Shown in pieces: positions 1 through 7,943 of a stretch of 19,160 nt of DNA. Location of the stretch: positions 1 through 19,160 of the forward strand of contig PKCW01000081.1 in NCBI GenBank assembly GCA_002862965.1, in the 5' to 3' direction. The position numbers and the translations under genes were made by a program. Position 1 is the stretch's first letter. Each line of letters begins with the position of its first letter. The notes beneath the pieces were generated by a model that worked only from the letters and a program-made list of their open reading frames with translations, was not told the origin of the DNA and ran no database searches. Source of the DNA: Pseudomonadota bacterium (GTDB taxonomy: Bacteria > Pseudomonadota > Gammaproteobacteria > UBA5335).

Positions 1-1
1 G

Positions 2-1444
2 CTCGACTTCATCCGGGCGGTTCATGCAGCCTACGAGCGCGAGGAGAATCCGGCCGCCAAGGACGCCATGGCGCAGATCCTGATCAACTCGCGCATGTGC
101 GCCGAAGGCCACCGGCCGATCTGCCAGGACACCGGCATCGTCACCGTGTTCCTGAAGGTCGGCATGGACGTGCGCTGGGCGGACGCGACGATGAGCGTGA
201 CGGACATGGTCAACGAGGGCGTGCGCCGCGCCTATCTCGATCCGGACAACGTGCTGCGCGCCTCGGTGCTCGCCGATCCGGCCGGCCGGCGCCAGAACAC
301 CCGCGACAACACCCCGGCGGTGATCCACATGGAGCTGGTTCCGGGCAACACGGTGGATGTGCAGGTCGCGGCCAAGGGCGGCGGATCGGAGGCCAAGAGC
401 AAGTTCGTCATGCTCAATCCCTCGGATTCCATCGTCGACTGGGTGCTCAAGACCGTGCCGACCATGGGCGCCGGCTGGTGTCCGCCGGGGATGCTGGGCA
501 TCGGCATCGGCGGCACGGCGGAAAAAGCCATGCTGCTGGCCAAGGAATCCCTGATGGAGCCGGTCGACATCCAGGCGCTGATCGCGCGCGGGCCTGCGAA
601 CCGCGCCGAGGAATTGCGGCTGGAGATCTATGACAAGGTCAACGCGCTGGGCATCGGCGCGCAGGGTCTGGGCGGCCTCACCACCGTAGTGGACGTGAAG
701 GTCCGGGACTATCCCACCCACGCCGCCAATCTGCCGGTGGCGATGATCCCCAACTGCGCCGCCACCCGTCATGCGCACTTCGTGCTCGACGGCGCAGGCC
801 CTGCCGAACTCACCCCGCCGCGCGTGGAGGATTGGCCGCAGGTCACCTGGAACGTCGGCAGCGCGCGCCGGGTCGATCTCGACACCGTCACGCGCGAAGA
901 GGTGGCGAGCTGGCAGTGCGGGGAGACCTTGCTGTTGTCCGGGCGCATGCTGACCGGGCGGGACGCGGCGCACAAGAAGATGGTCGACATGCTGGCGCGC
1001 GGCGAATCCCTGCCGATCGACTTCCGCAACCGCTTCATCTATTACGTCGGCCCGGTCGATCCGGTGCGCGACGAGGTGGTGGGACCGGCCGGCCCCACCA
1101 CCGCCACGCGCATGGACAAGTTCACCCGCACCCTGCTGGAGGCCACCGGCCTGCTCGGCATGATCGGCAAATCCGAGCGCGGCCCGGCCGCCATCGAGGC
1201 CATCCGGGACAACCGCTCGGTCTATCTGATGGCCGTGGGCGGCGCGGCCTACCTCGTCTCCAAGGCGATCCGGCATGCCGAGGTCAAGGCTTTCCCGGAG
1301 CTGGGCATGGAGGCGGTCTATGAGTTCGACGTGGTGGACATGCCGGTGACCGTGGCGGTGGATACCCACGGCCAGTCCGTGCACGCGCTCGGGCCGAAGA
1401 TCTGGCAGGCAAGAATCGGCAAGATCCCGGTCGAGGCCGGCTGA
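2..1444 (+). CDS. fumA: Fumarate hydratase, class I (iron-sulfur), 5' partial
   Basis: Reversible hydration of fumarate to L-malate in the TCA cycle, in the cytoplasm. The reading frame is open from base 2, and 480 residues are visible; class I fumarases are around 500-550 residues, so only a short N-terminal piece is missing. An internal ATG at base 68 is not the start, because conserved sequence precedes it. Three cysteines expected to hold the [4Fe-4S] cluster are visible: in PICQDTG (near base 122), in PNCAATRH and in WQCGETLLLSG. The C-terminal beta domain shows LLLSGRMLTGRDAAHKK, a hallmark of the fused alpha/beta single-chain class. The gene stops at 1444 and converges on nasA, with only 38 bases between the stop codons. 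A related tartrate dehydratase is possible but less likely given the single-chain architecture. Confidence 0.9.
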   Translation, partial: LDFIRAVHAAYEREENPAAKDAMAQILINSRMCAEGHRPICQDTGIVTVFLKVGMDVRWADATMSVTDMVNEGVRRAYLDPDNVLRASVLADPAGRRQNTRDNTPAVIHMELVPGNTVDVQVAAKGGGSEAKSKFVMLNPSDSIVDWVLKTVPTMGAGWCPPGMLGIGIGGTAEKAMLLAKESLMEPVDIQALIARGPANRAEELRLEIYDKVNALGIGAQGLGGLTTVVDVKVRDYPTHAANLPVAMIPNCAATRHAHFVLDGAGPAELTPPRVEDWPQVTWNVGSARRVDLDTVTREEVASWQCGETLLLSGRMLTGRDAAHKKMVDMLARGESLPIDFRNRFIYYVGPVDPVRDEVVGPAGPTTATRMDKFTRTLLEATGLLGMIGKSERGPAAIEAIRDNRSVYLMAVGGAAYLVSKAIRHAEVKAFPELGMEAVYEFDVVDMPVTVAVDTHGQSVHALGPKIWQARIGKIPVEAG

Positions 1445-1452
1445 ACGACCGG

Positions 1453-1482
1453 TCCGTTCAGGCGCGACAACGCGCCGACGGA
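1453..1482. terminator. Convergent-gene hairpin, likely bidirectional terminator
   Basis: The short gap between the fumarase and nasA stop codons is almost entirely a nested inverted repeat. An inner perfect stem GGCGCG/CGCGCC (1461-1466 with 1471-1476, loop ACAA) sits inside an outer stem TCCGT/ACGGA (1453-1457 with 1478-1482). No clear T-run follows on either strand, so it is not a textbook intrinsic terminator. Its position between convergent genes still favours transcript end formation or 3'-end protection. Confidence 0.5.
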
Positions 1483-4152
1483 TCAGATCGACGCCAACAG
1501 CCGCTTGAGTTCCGGCACGCAGGAGCCGCAGCCGGTCCCCGCTTTCAGCTTGTCACCGATGGCCTCGACGGTCACGGCTTCGCCCTCGCGCATGGCGCGC
1601 AGCAGGCGGTTGCGGCCGACCTGGAAACAGGAACAGACAATCTCGCCCTGATCTTCGACGATTCCCGGTGCCCGCCCCGCCAACAGGCTCATGCGGGACG
1701 GGCCGTCGAGGACGCTGGCCTCGAACAGTCCTTCCAGCCACGCCCAGGGCGGCAGGTTTCCCGACGGGTCGACGAACAGACAGGACGCGAGGCGCCCCTG
1801 CCGGATCACGGCCGCGCGGTAGCGTCCCGCGCCCCGATCGACATATTCGAGCCACTCATCGCCGTCCCGGGCGCCCAGCCGGAGGCGGGCCCAGGCTGAC
1901 CATGCGGTGGCCGGTGCCTGCGTCCCGGCCAGGCGGTAGCGCCAGCAGCCATGCTGGCCCAGGGAGCGCACCCAGTAGTCCACATCCTGCGTGTCGAGGT
2001 CCTCGCGCACCAGCGCGAATCCTTCCCAGGCGCAGCGCTGCGGCTGGACCCTGAGCGGCGTGTGCTTGAACTCGGGCTCGCCGGACACCGGATCGACCAC
2101 CGGATTGACCAGGGCATCGACACGGCCGCTGGCCGCGAAACGGTCGTTCCAGTGCATGGGGACGAAAACGCTGCCCTGGCGTTGATCCCGCGAGATGCGC
2201 GCGCGCGCCAGCATCGCGCCCCAGGCCGTTTCCAGCCGTACCAGATCGTTGTCCCGCAGGCCGATCTGGGCGGCATCGAAGGGATGCAACTCGGCGAAGG
2301 GCTCGGTGATGTGGGTCGACAGTCGCGGCGAGCGGCCGGTGCGGGTCATGGTATGCCACTGATCGCGGATCCGGCCGGTGTTGAGAATCAGCGGATAGTC
2401 CCCGTCCGGGCTGTGCACCGGTGGCCGATGGCGAACGGGGACCAGGCGCGCGCGGCCGTCCGGCGTGTAAAAGCGACCATCGGCGAACATCCGCTGCGTT
2501 CCCGCGCCCGCCGCCGGCACCGGCCAGCAGACCGGCGCGAGCTGCGCGTAGGCCTCGGGCTTGAGGTCGGCGAGACCGGCGAGATCGAAATCCCGCCGGC
2601 CCGCGTTCTCGAAGGCCGACAGTCGCGCATGTTCCTGAAACACTTCCGCTGCGCTGGCGAACCCGAAGCCCTGCCCGTAGCCCATGCGGCGCGCGACTTC
2701 GCACATGGCCCACCAGTCCGGTTTGGCCTCGCCGGGCGGCGACAGGAAGGCGCGCTGACGCGAGATGCAGCGCTCGGAGTTGGTGACCGTGCCGTCGCGT
2801 TCGCCCCAGCTGGCCGCGGGCAGGACCACATCGGCCAAGGCCGTGGTATCGGTCGGACACATGTCGGACACGATCACCAGCGGGCAATTGCGCAGCGCCG
2901 CGCGCACCCGATCGCCATCCGGGAGACTGACGGCCGGGTTGGTCGCCATGATCCAGATGGCCTTGACACGACCGTCACCGACCGCCTCGAACAGATCGAC
3001 CGCCTTCAGGCCCGCCCGCTCGGCGACCACCGGGCTGCCCCAGAAGCGCTGCACGAGATCGCGGTGCTCGGCGGATTCGAGATCCAGATGCGCCGCGAGC
3101 TGGTTTGCCAGCCCGCCCACTTCGCGACCGCCCATGGCATTGGGCTGGCCGGTGATCGAGAACGGACCCCTACCGGCCTGTCCGATGCGACCGGTGAACA
3201 GATGGCAGTTGATGATGGCGTTGACCTTGTCGGTGCCGGCAGAGGACTGGTTGACGCCTTGGGAAAAGAGGGTCACGACGCGTTCGGTGCGCGCGAACAG
3301 GTGATAGAACTGGGCAAGGTCCTCCTCCGCGACCCCACACGCCGCCGCGACCGCCGGGATCGAGGGCGCGTCGGCGCGGGCGGCCTCCAGCGCGGCGGCA
3401 TAACCGCTGGCATGCCGTTCCAGAAAGCCGAAGTCCGCGCGGCCCTCGCGCGCGAGATGGGCCAGCAAGCCATTGAACAGACGCACGTCGCTGCCGGGAC
3501 GGAGGGGCAGGTGCAAGGCTGCGAGATCGCAGCTCGGGGTGCGGCGCGGGTCGATGACGACGATGGTGAGCTCCGGCCGCTCCGCTTTCGCCGCCTCGAT
3601 GCGCCGATACAGCACCGGGTGACACCAGGCGAGGTTGGATCCCACCAGCACCAGCAGGTCGGCCTGCTCCAGATCCTCGTAGCAGGTCGGCACGGTGTCG
3701 CTGCCGAAGGCGCGCTTGTGGCCGGCCACGGCCGAGGACATGCACAGGCGCGAGTTGGTATCGATGTTGGCCGTGCCGATGTAGCCCTTCATCAGCTTGT
3801 TGGCGACGTAGTAGTCCTCGGTCAGCAGCTGGCCGGAGACATACAAGGCCACCGAGTCAGGGCCGTGCGCGGCCAGGGTGTCACGCAGCCCGTTTGCGAT
3901 GTGGTCCAGCGCGGTGTCCCAGTCCACCGGCTGGCCGGCGATGCTGGGTCGGGTCAGCCGGGCCTCGTGGCCGACGGTTTCGCCGAGCGCCATACCTTTC
4001 GAGCAGAGTCGGCCGCGGTTGGCGGGATGGAGGGGGTCGCCGGCAACCTCGACCGTACCGTCCTGCCGGGGCTTGGCCAACACGCCGCAGCCGACGCCAC
4101 AGTAAGGACAGGTCGTCCGCACGGGCTCCGATACCGCGGTGAGCGCATTCAA
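1483..4152 (-). CDS. nasA: Assimilatory nitrate reductase catalytic subunit with C-terminal BFD-type [2Fe-2S] domain
   Basis: Cytoplasmic molybdenum enzyme reducing nitrate to nitrite, from the Mo-bis-MGD (DMSO reductase) superfamily. With the start chosen here it has 889 residues. An N-terminal [4Fe-4S] motif C15-x2-C18-x3-C22-x27-C50 is followed by the molybdopterin oxidoreductase domain; C137 in TNSRLCMSSAV is the expected Mo ligand. A molydopterin dinucleotide-binding domain follows, and the end carries a BFD-like [2Fe-2S] unit (C840, C842, C875, C878), as in two-cluster NasA proteins. An ATG in frame at 4212 lies 60 bases inside nirD and has no clear ribosome site. A TTG at 4152 has GAGG seven bases upstream and overlaps the nirD stop as TTGA, so I prefer it. 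It is the last gene of nirB-nirD-nasA. No NasB/NasC-type flavoprotein is nearby to supply electrons. Assignment to the respiratory NapA type is disfavoured by the absence of a Tat signal and by the nirBD context. Confidence 0.9.
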   Translation of the reverse strand: MNALTAVSEPVRTTCPYCGVGCGVLAKPRQDGTVEVAGDPLHPANRGRLCSKGMALGETVGHEARLTRPSIAGQPVDWDTALDHIANGLRDTLAAHGPDSVALYVSGQLLTEDYYVANKLMKGYIGTANIDTNSRLCMSSAVAGHKRAFGSDTVPTCYEDLEQADLLVLVGSNLAWCHPVLYRRIEAAKAERPELTIVVIDPRRTPSCDLAALHLPLRPGSDVRLFNGLLAHLAREGRADFGFLERHASGYAAALEAARADAPSIPAVAAACGVAEEDLAQFYHLFARTERVVTLFSQGVNQSSAGTDKVNAIINCHLFTGRIGQAGRGPFSITGQPNAMGGREVGGLANQLAAHLDLESAEHRDLVQRFWGSPVVAERAGLKAVDLFEAVGDGRVKAIWIMATNPAVSLPDGDRVRAALRNCPLVIVSDMCPTDTTALADVVLPAASWGERDGTVTNSERCISRQRAFLSPPGEAKPDWWAMCEVARRMGYGQGFGFASAAEVFQEHARLSAFENAGRRDFDLAGLADLKPEAYAQLAPVCWPVPAAGAGTQRMFADGRFYTPDGRARLVPVRHRPPVHSPDGDYPLILNTGRIRDQWHTMTRTGRSPRLSTHITEPFAELHPFDAAQIGLRDNDLVRLETAWGAMLARARISRDQRQGSVFVPMHWNDRFAASGRVDALVNPVVDPVSGEPEFKHTPLRVQPQRCAWEGFALVREDLDTQDVDYWVRSLGQHGCWRYRLAGTQAPATAWSAWARLRLGARDGDEWLEYVDRGAGRYRAAVIRQGRLASCLFVDPSGNLPPWAWLEGLFEASVLDGPSRMSLLAGRAPGIVEDQGEIVCSCFQVGRNRLLRAMREGEAVTVEAIGDKLKAGTGCGSCVPELKRLLASI

Positions 4153-4502
4153 GCGGTCGCCTCGTGCAGTGCGATGTACACCCTGCCGTTTTCGACGCGG
4201 GTCGGGAAACATGTGGTCTCACCCTCGTCGGGCGCGATCGCCTGCCCGGTGTCCAGCGCGATGCCCATGTTGTGCAAGGGACAGTAGACCTTGCGCTCGC
4301 AGACGATGCCCTGGGAGAGCGGCCCGCCGCGATGGGGGCAGCGGTCGCGCAGCGCAAAGACCTCGTCGGCGCGATTGCGGAAGACGGCGATGTCGCCTTG
4401 CGGGTGCTGAACGATGCGCGCGCCCAGCGGGGGGATGGCCTCCAGTGCCCCGACCTCGATCCACTGAAGCGCGTCTGCAGCGGGGTTTTGTGTCGTACTC
4501 AT
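4149..4502 (-). CDS. nirD: Nitrite reductase small subunit, Rieske-type NirD
   Basis: A 117-residue small subunit of the NAD(P)H nitrite reductase, with a Rieske-like [2Fe-2S] fold. The ligand pairs are intact: C55-P-H57 in RCPHRGGPLS and C74-P-L-H77 in VYCPLHN, so it should bind a cluster. Some NirD homologues have lost these residues. The length matches the family (about 105-120). The ATG at 4502 has GGGAG about seven bases upstream. It lies 27 bases after nirB and overlaps the nasA TTG start. In the Paracoccus nas system a NirD-like ferredoxin (NasG) passes electrons to both the nitrate and nitrite reductases; the gene order here makes the same role plausible. Confidence 0.92.
   Translation of the reverse strand: MSTTQNPAADALQWIEVGALEAIPPLGARIVQHPQGDIAVFRNRADEVFALRDRCPHRGGPLSQGIVCERKVYCPLHNMGIALDTGQAIAPDEGETTCFPTRVENGRVYIALHEATA
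4150..4163 (-). promoter_or_regulatory. Ribosome site and TTG start of nasA, coupled to the nirD stop
   Basis: Read on the minus strand, GAGG (4163-4160) is followed by a seven-base spacer and TTG (4152-4150). The TTG overlaps the nirD stop TGA (4151-4149), giving TTGA. This decides the nasA start and suggests translational coupling to nirD. The start is inferred from sequence only. Confidence 0.6.
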
Positions 4503-4529
4503 CGAAATTGCTCCCGGTTGCGCTGCGGA

Positions 4530-6977
4530 TCAGGCCAGTCGTTGCAGCGGCGCGAACTGATGGCTGTCGCGCTCCTGTTCCACCAGCTGCGCCCAGGGAT
4601 CGATCTGGGCGTAACGCTGGGATTCATAAAACCGCTCGGCCAGTTTCCGGCGTCCCTCGGCATCTTCGACGACGTGCTGCTTGACGTGCGCCAGTCCGAC
4701 CCGTTCGATCCACGGCGCGGTGCGTTCCAGATAATGCGCCTCCTCGCGGTAGAGCTGCAGGAAGGCGGCGCAATATTCGGCCACTTCCGCCTCCGTCTTG
4801 ACGTTGCAGAGCAGATCGGTCGCGCGCACCTTGACACCGCCGTTGCCGCCCACGTGCAGCTCATAGCCCGAATCGACGCAGACCACGCCGAAATCCTTGA
4901 TGGTGGCCTCGGCACAGTTGCGCGGACAGCCCGACACGGCAAGCTTGACCTTGTGCGGCGTCCAGGTGCCCCAGGTCATCTTTTCCAGATCGATGCCCAG
5001 CCCCGTCGAGTCCTGCGTCCCGAACCGGCACCATTCCTTGCCGACGCAGGTCTTGACCGTGCGCAGCGCCTTGCCGTAGGCATGACCGGAAACGAACCCG
5101 GCCTGATTGAGATCGGCCCACATGCCCGGCAGATCTTCTTTCTTGACCCCGAGCAGATCGATGCGCTGGCCGCCGGTGATCTTGACCGTGGGCACGGCAT
5201 ACTTCTCCGCCACCTCGGCAATCGCGCGCAGTTCACCCGCGGTCGTCACCCCGCCCCAGATGCGCGGAATCACGGAATACGTGCCGTCTTTCTGGATGTT
5301 GGCATGCGCCCGTTCGTTGATGAAACGCGATTGCGGATCGTCGCTGACCTCGGCCGGCCAGGTGGCGATGAGGTAGTAGTTGATCGCCGGACGGCAACTG
5401 GAGCAGCCGTCGGCGTTGCGCCAGTTCATGAACGCGCGCACCTGCTCGGCCGTGGTCAGGTGATGCTCGCGGATCGCGTTGCGGACCTCGTCATGGCTGT
5501 GGTCCGTGCAGCGGCACAGGGCCTTCTTGCTGGGTACGGCGCTGTAGTCGCCGCCCAGCGTGGAGGCCAGGATCTGCTCCACGAGCCCGGTGCACGAACC
5601 GCAGGAGGATGACGCCTTGGTGTGGGCGCGCACCTCCTCGAGCGTAAAGAGTTTCTTGTCGACGATGGCGTTGACGATGGTGCCCTTGCAGACGCCGTTG
5701 CAGCCGCAGATCTCGGCGGTGTCCGGGAGACTGGCGGCATTGGAGCCGCCACCGCGGCCGGAATCGCCCAGATGCGCCTGGCCGAACAGCAGCATGTCGC
5801 GCATTTCCGAGACGTCGGTGCGCTCGCGCAGCAACTGGAAGTACCAGGCGCCGTCGCCGGTGTCGCCGTAAAGCACGCTGCCCTTGATGCAGTTGTGTTC
5901 ATCGAGCACCAGTCGCTTGTAGACGCCCCGGCCCGGATCCTGGAAGACGATGTCGTGCGTGCCCTCGCCGCCGGAAAAATCCCCGGCCGAGAACAGGTCG
6001 ATGCCCGTCACCTTGAGTTTGGTCGCGGTCACCGAGCCGGTATAGCGCGCATAACCGAGTCCAGCCAGATGATTGGCGCACACCTTGGCCTGCTCGTAGA
6101 GCGGCGCCACCAGCCCGTAGGCGATGCCGCGATGCTGGGCGCACTCGCCCACGGCGTAGATCGCCGGATCGTAGGTCTGCATGGTGTCGCTCACCACCAC
6201 ACCGCGTTCGCAGTGCAGGCCCATCTGTTTGGCCAGGCTGACGTTGGGACGAATGCCCACCGCCATGACCACGAGATCCGCCGGGACTTCCGTCCCATCC
6301 TTGAAGCGCACTCCCGTCACGTGCGTCTCGCCGAGGATGGCCTCGGTCTGGGCGCCCATGCGGAAGTGCAGGCCGCGTTGCTCCAGCGAACGCTGCAGCA
6401 GCAGGCTCGCCGGCGCGTCGAGCTGCCGCTCCATCAGCGCCTGAACCAAGTGGACCACCGTTACGTCCATGCCTTGCTTGAGCAGCCCGTTGGCGGCCTC
6501 CAGCCCCAAGAGGCCGCCGCCGATCACCACGGCGTGGCGCTTGCCGGATTTCGCCGCCGCCAGCATGGTGTCGACATCCTTGAAATCGCGGAAGGTCGCC
6601 ACACCCGGCAGATCCCTGCCCGGCACGGGAATGATGAAGGGATCGGAGCCGGTCGCCAGCAGCAGCCGGTCGTAGGGCGCTTCGGTGCCGTCGTCGGCGC
6701 GGACGATGCGCTGGTGCCGGTCGACTTCGGTCACCCGCTTGCCGGTATGCAGCGTGATGCCGTGCCCGGCGTACCAGTCCGCGTCATTGAGGATGATATC
6801 CGCGGGGGATTTCTCACCGCAAAGTACCGGCGAGAGCAGGATGCGGTTGTAGTTGACGTGTGGCTCGGCGCCGAAGATGGTGATCTCGTACAGATCCGGC
6901 GCCAGATTGAGCAGCTCCTCGACGGCCCGGACGCCCGCCATGCCGTTGCCGATCACCACCAGTTTGCGTTTGCTCAT
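4530..6977 (-). CDS. nirB: Nitrite reductase [NAD(P)H] large subunit NirB
   Basis: Cytoplasmic siroheme enzyme that reduces nitrite to ammonium with NAD(P)H; 815 residues, close to the usual length. An N-terminal FAD/NAD(P) oxidoreductase module begins with GNGMAGVRA (about 10-18) and has a second nucleotide fold near VIGGGLLGLEAA (152-163). Two BFD-like cysteine sets follow: C424-G-C426 with C459/C462, and C488-R-C490 with C525/C528. The nitrite/sulfite reductase half-domain spans roughly 550-620. The siroheme/[4Fe-4S] ligands are C644, C650, C684 and C688 (TCVGKEWCRFG and SGCPRNCAE). The ATG at 6977 has GGGAGG eight bases upstream. It heads the nirB-nirD-nasA operon and lies directly behind a sigma-54-type promoter. 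Confidence 0.96.
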   Translation of the reverse strand: MSKRKLVVIGNGMAGVRAVEELLNLAPDLYEITIFGAEPHVNYNRILLSPVLCGEKSPADIILNDADWYAGHGITLHTGKRVTEVDRHQRIVRADDGTEAPYDRLLLATGSDPFIIPVPGRDLPGVATFRDFKDVDTMLAAAKSGKRHAVVIGGGLLGLEAANGLLKQGMDVTVVHLVQALMERQLDAPASLLLQRSLEQRGLHFRMGAQTEAILGETHVTGVRFKDGTEVPADLVVMAVGIRPNVSLAKQMGLHCERGVVVSDTMQTYDPAIYAVGECAQHRGIAYGLVAPLYEQAKVCANHLAGLGYARYTGSVTATKLKVTGIDLFSAGDFSGGEGTHDIVFQDPGRGVYKRLVLDEHNCIKGSVLYGDTGDGAWYFQLLRERTDVSEMRDMLLFGQAHLGDSGRGGGSNAASLPDTAEICGCNGVCKGTIVNAIVDKKLFTLEEVRAHTKASSSCGSCTGLVEQILASTLGGDYSAVPSKKALCRCTDHSHDEVRNAIREHHLTTAEQVRAFMNWRNADGCSSCRPAINYYLIATWPAEVSDDPQSRFINERAHANIQKDGTYSVIPRIWGGVTTAGELRAIAEVAEKYAVPTVKITGGQRIDLLGVKKEDLPGMWADLNQAGFVSGHAYGKALRTVKTCVGKEWCRFGTQDSTGLGIDLEKMTWGTWTPHKVKLAVSGCPRNCAEATIKDFGVVCVDSGYELHVGGNGGVKVRATDLLCNVKTEAEVAEYCAAFLQLYREEAHYLERTAPWIERVGLAHVKQHVVEDAEGRRKLAERFYESQRYAQIDPWAQLVEQERDSHQFAPLQRLA

Positions 6978-7009
6978 CAGTCAGGCCTCCCAAGACTGCC
7001 TTCCGCGTG

Positions 7010-7025
7010 AGCAATAGATATGCCA
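7010..7025 (-). promoter_or_regulatory. Sigma-54 (-24/-12) promoter of nirB-nirD-nasA
   Basis: The minus strand reads TGGCATATCTATTGCT, against the sigma-54 consensus TGGCAC-N5-TTGCW. The invariant GG and GC are present with the required spacing, and only the sixth base differs from the consensus core. The predicted transcript start is near 6999, giving a leader of about 22 bases that contains the GGGAGG ribosome site of nirB. Control by RpoN with an enhancer-binding activator is the inference. Confidence 0.75.
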
Positions 7026-7227
7026 ATAGGCATGGGGGTGGAATTTCAGAGAGCTGGCGCAGCCCGGCGGCCAAACGGCCGGATATCGATCCAGTTCAGT
7101 GCATTCAGGTAACAGAGCCGCCCCAAAATGCATCTTTATCCGTTTGCGACCGACAAAAACAGATTACTTATCAATGATGAGCCGCCTGATGTGGCGTTTA
7201 TCCCATCCCTTCGCCACCGACGATGGC

Positions 7228-7242
7228 GCACGTATCAGGTGC
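7228..7242. promoter_or_regulatory. NtrC-type enhancer site, perfect GCAC-N7-GTGC
   Basis: The plus strand reads GCACGTATCAGGTGC, an exact GCAC-N7-GTGC dyad with the same arm spacing as the NtrC sites of enteric glnA. It lies about 200 bases upstream of the predicted sigma-54 promoter, in the range used by enhancer-binding proteins. A chance match in this 345-base gap is unlikely, since the eight fixed bases are expected about once per 65 kb at equal base composition. Confidence 0.65.
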
Positions 7243-7247
7243 GCGAC

Positions 7248-7262
7248 GGCCATTTCAGGTGC
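7248..7262. promoter_or_regulatory. Second, half-conserved NtrC-type site
   Basis: The plus strand reads GGCCATTTCAGGTGC. The right arm (CAGGTGC) is identical to that of the neighbouring perfect site, while the left arm keeps two of four bases. The two sites are 20 bases apart centre to centre, about two helical turns, which suits side-by-side dimers. It would be weak alone. Confidence 0.4.
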
Positions 7263-7300
7263 GTCTGCGGCAGCCTGAATCCGCCCGCCGCAAAAACGCC

Positions 7301-7315
7301 GCACCGTATCGGCGC
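7301..7315. promoter_or_regulatory. Third NtrC-type site, one mismatch
   Basis: The plus strand reads GCACCGTATCGGCGC, which is GCAC-N7-GCGC with one base off the full dyad. Its centre is 53 and 73 bases from the other two sites, close to five and seven helical turns, so all three could face the same side of the DNA. It lies 7 bases beyond the rhomboid stop codon, hence outside that gene. Confidence 0.45.
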
Positions 7316-7322
7316 ATCCGGC

Positions 7323-7943
7323 TCATGCGCGCCAGGCGGAACTGCGCCGCCAGAACTGGATCAACAGATAGCCGAACAGCATGCCGCCAAGGTGGGCGAA
7401 ATGGGCAATGTTGGTCGCGATCCCCGCCAGCCCGAAGAACAACTCGAGACCCCCGTAGCCGATCACCAGCCATTTTGCCTTGATGGGGATCGGTGGAATC
7501 AAAAGCAGGATTCTTTGATTCGGAAACATCATGCCGAAGGCGAGCAGGAGCCCGAACACCGCGCCCGAAGCCCCGAGCGTCGGAAACGGCTGTCCTCCGC
7601 CTTGCAGATGAAAGGCCATGGCGATCATCTGGATGAGGGCCGCGCCGACGAGGCACACGAGGTAGTACACGGTGAACCTTGCCGTGCCCCAGAATCGCTC
7701 CACCGTCGATCCGAACATCCACAGCGCAAACAGGTTCAGGGCCAGGTGCGACAGATTGCCGTGCAGGAACCCATAGCTGACCAGTTGCCAGGGTCGAAAA
7801 GCAGGCGCCAGGACCCACCCGGCGCCGGTTTCGATCGGGCCGCTCCCGAGCGGCCAAAGCGCGAAGTGTGTGACCCAGTATGCAGGGGCCATTCCCTGCA
7901 GAACGTAAACGATCAGATTGATCGCGATGAGGGTGCGCACCAT
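7323..7943 (-). CDS. Rhomboid family intramembrane serine protease
   Basis: A 206-residue polytopic inner-membrane protein with about six hydrophobic segments, the minimal bacterial rhomboid core. The catalytic serine is S126 in LGASGAVFG, and the partner histidine is H184 in FAHLGGMLFG. The HGNLSHLALN motif (H61, H66, N70) matches the conserved His/Asn segment that lines the active site. All catalytic residues are present, so proteolysis of membrane-embedded substrates is expected; the substrate is unknown. An in-frame TGA lies 18 bases before the ATG at 7943, so the start cannot be much earlier, although the GAGGG upstream is rather distant (about 11-12 bases). It follows the ABC export operon on the same strand after 85 bases and precedes nirB. 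I see no functional link to either. Confidence 0.9.
   Translation of the reverse strand: MVRTLIAINLIVYVLQGMAPAYWVTHFALWPLGSGPIETGAGWVLAPAFRPWQLVSYGFLHGNLSHLALNLFALWMFGSTVERFWGTARFTVYYLVCLVGAALIQMIAMAFHLQGGGQPFPTLGASGAVFGLLLAFGMMFPNQRILLLIPPIPIKAKWLVIGYGGLELFFGLAGIATNIAHFAHLGGMLFGYLLIQFWRRSSAWRA

Larger units (their letters stand above)
6978..7322. other. 345-base control region between the rhomboid gene and nirB
   Basis: This gap has no credible gene. On the nirB side it holds the sigma-54 promoter and ribosome site. On the rhomboid side it holds three GCAC-N7-GTGC-like sites. The middle (about 7130-7185) is richer in A and T than the surroundings and could be the bend between enhancer and promoter, but I found no good match to the IHF consensus. 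No intrinsic terminator for the rhomboid transcript is visible, so some read-through into nirB is possible. Confidence 0.6.

Noticed and set aside
1951..4287. A 778-codon open frame on the plus strand opposite nasA
   Set aside because: Its translation has no recognisable motif and is rich in Arg, Gly, His and Asp, as expected from the antisense of GC-rich coding DNA. The minus strand encodes an unmistakable molybdoenzyme.
7088..7102. Possible fourth NtrC-like site (GATC-N7-GTGC)
   Set aside because: Only the right arm is intact and the left arm keeps two of four bases, with no helpful spacing to the other sites.
7161..7174. Possible FNR box in the nirB control region
   Set aside because: Only the ATCAA half is present; the other half matches one of five bases.
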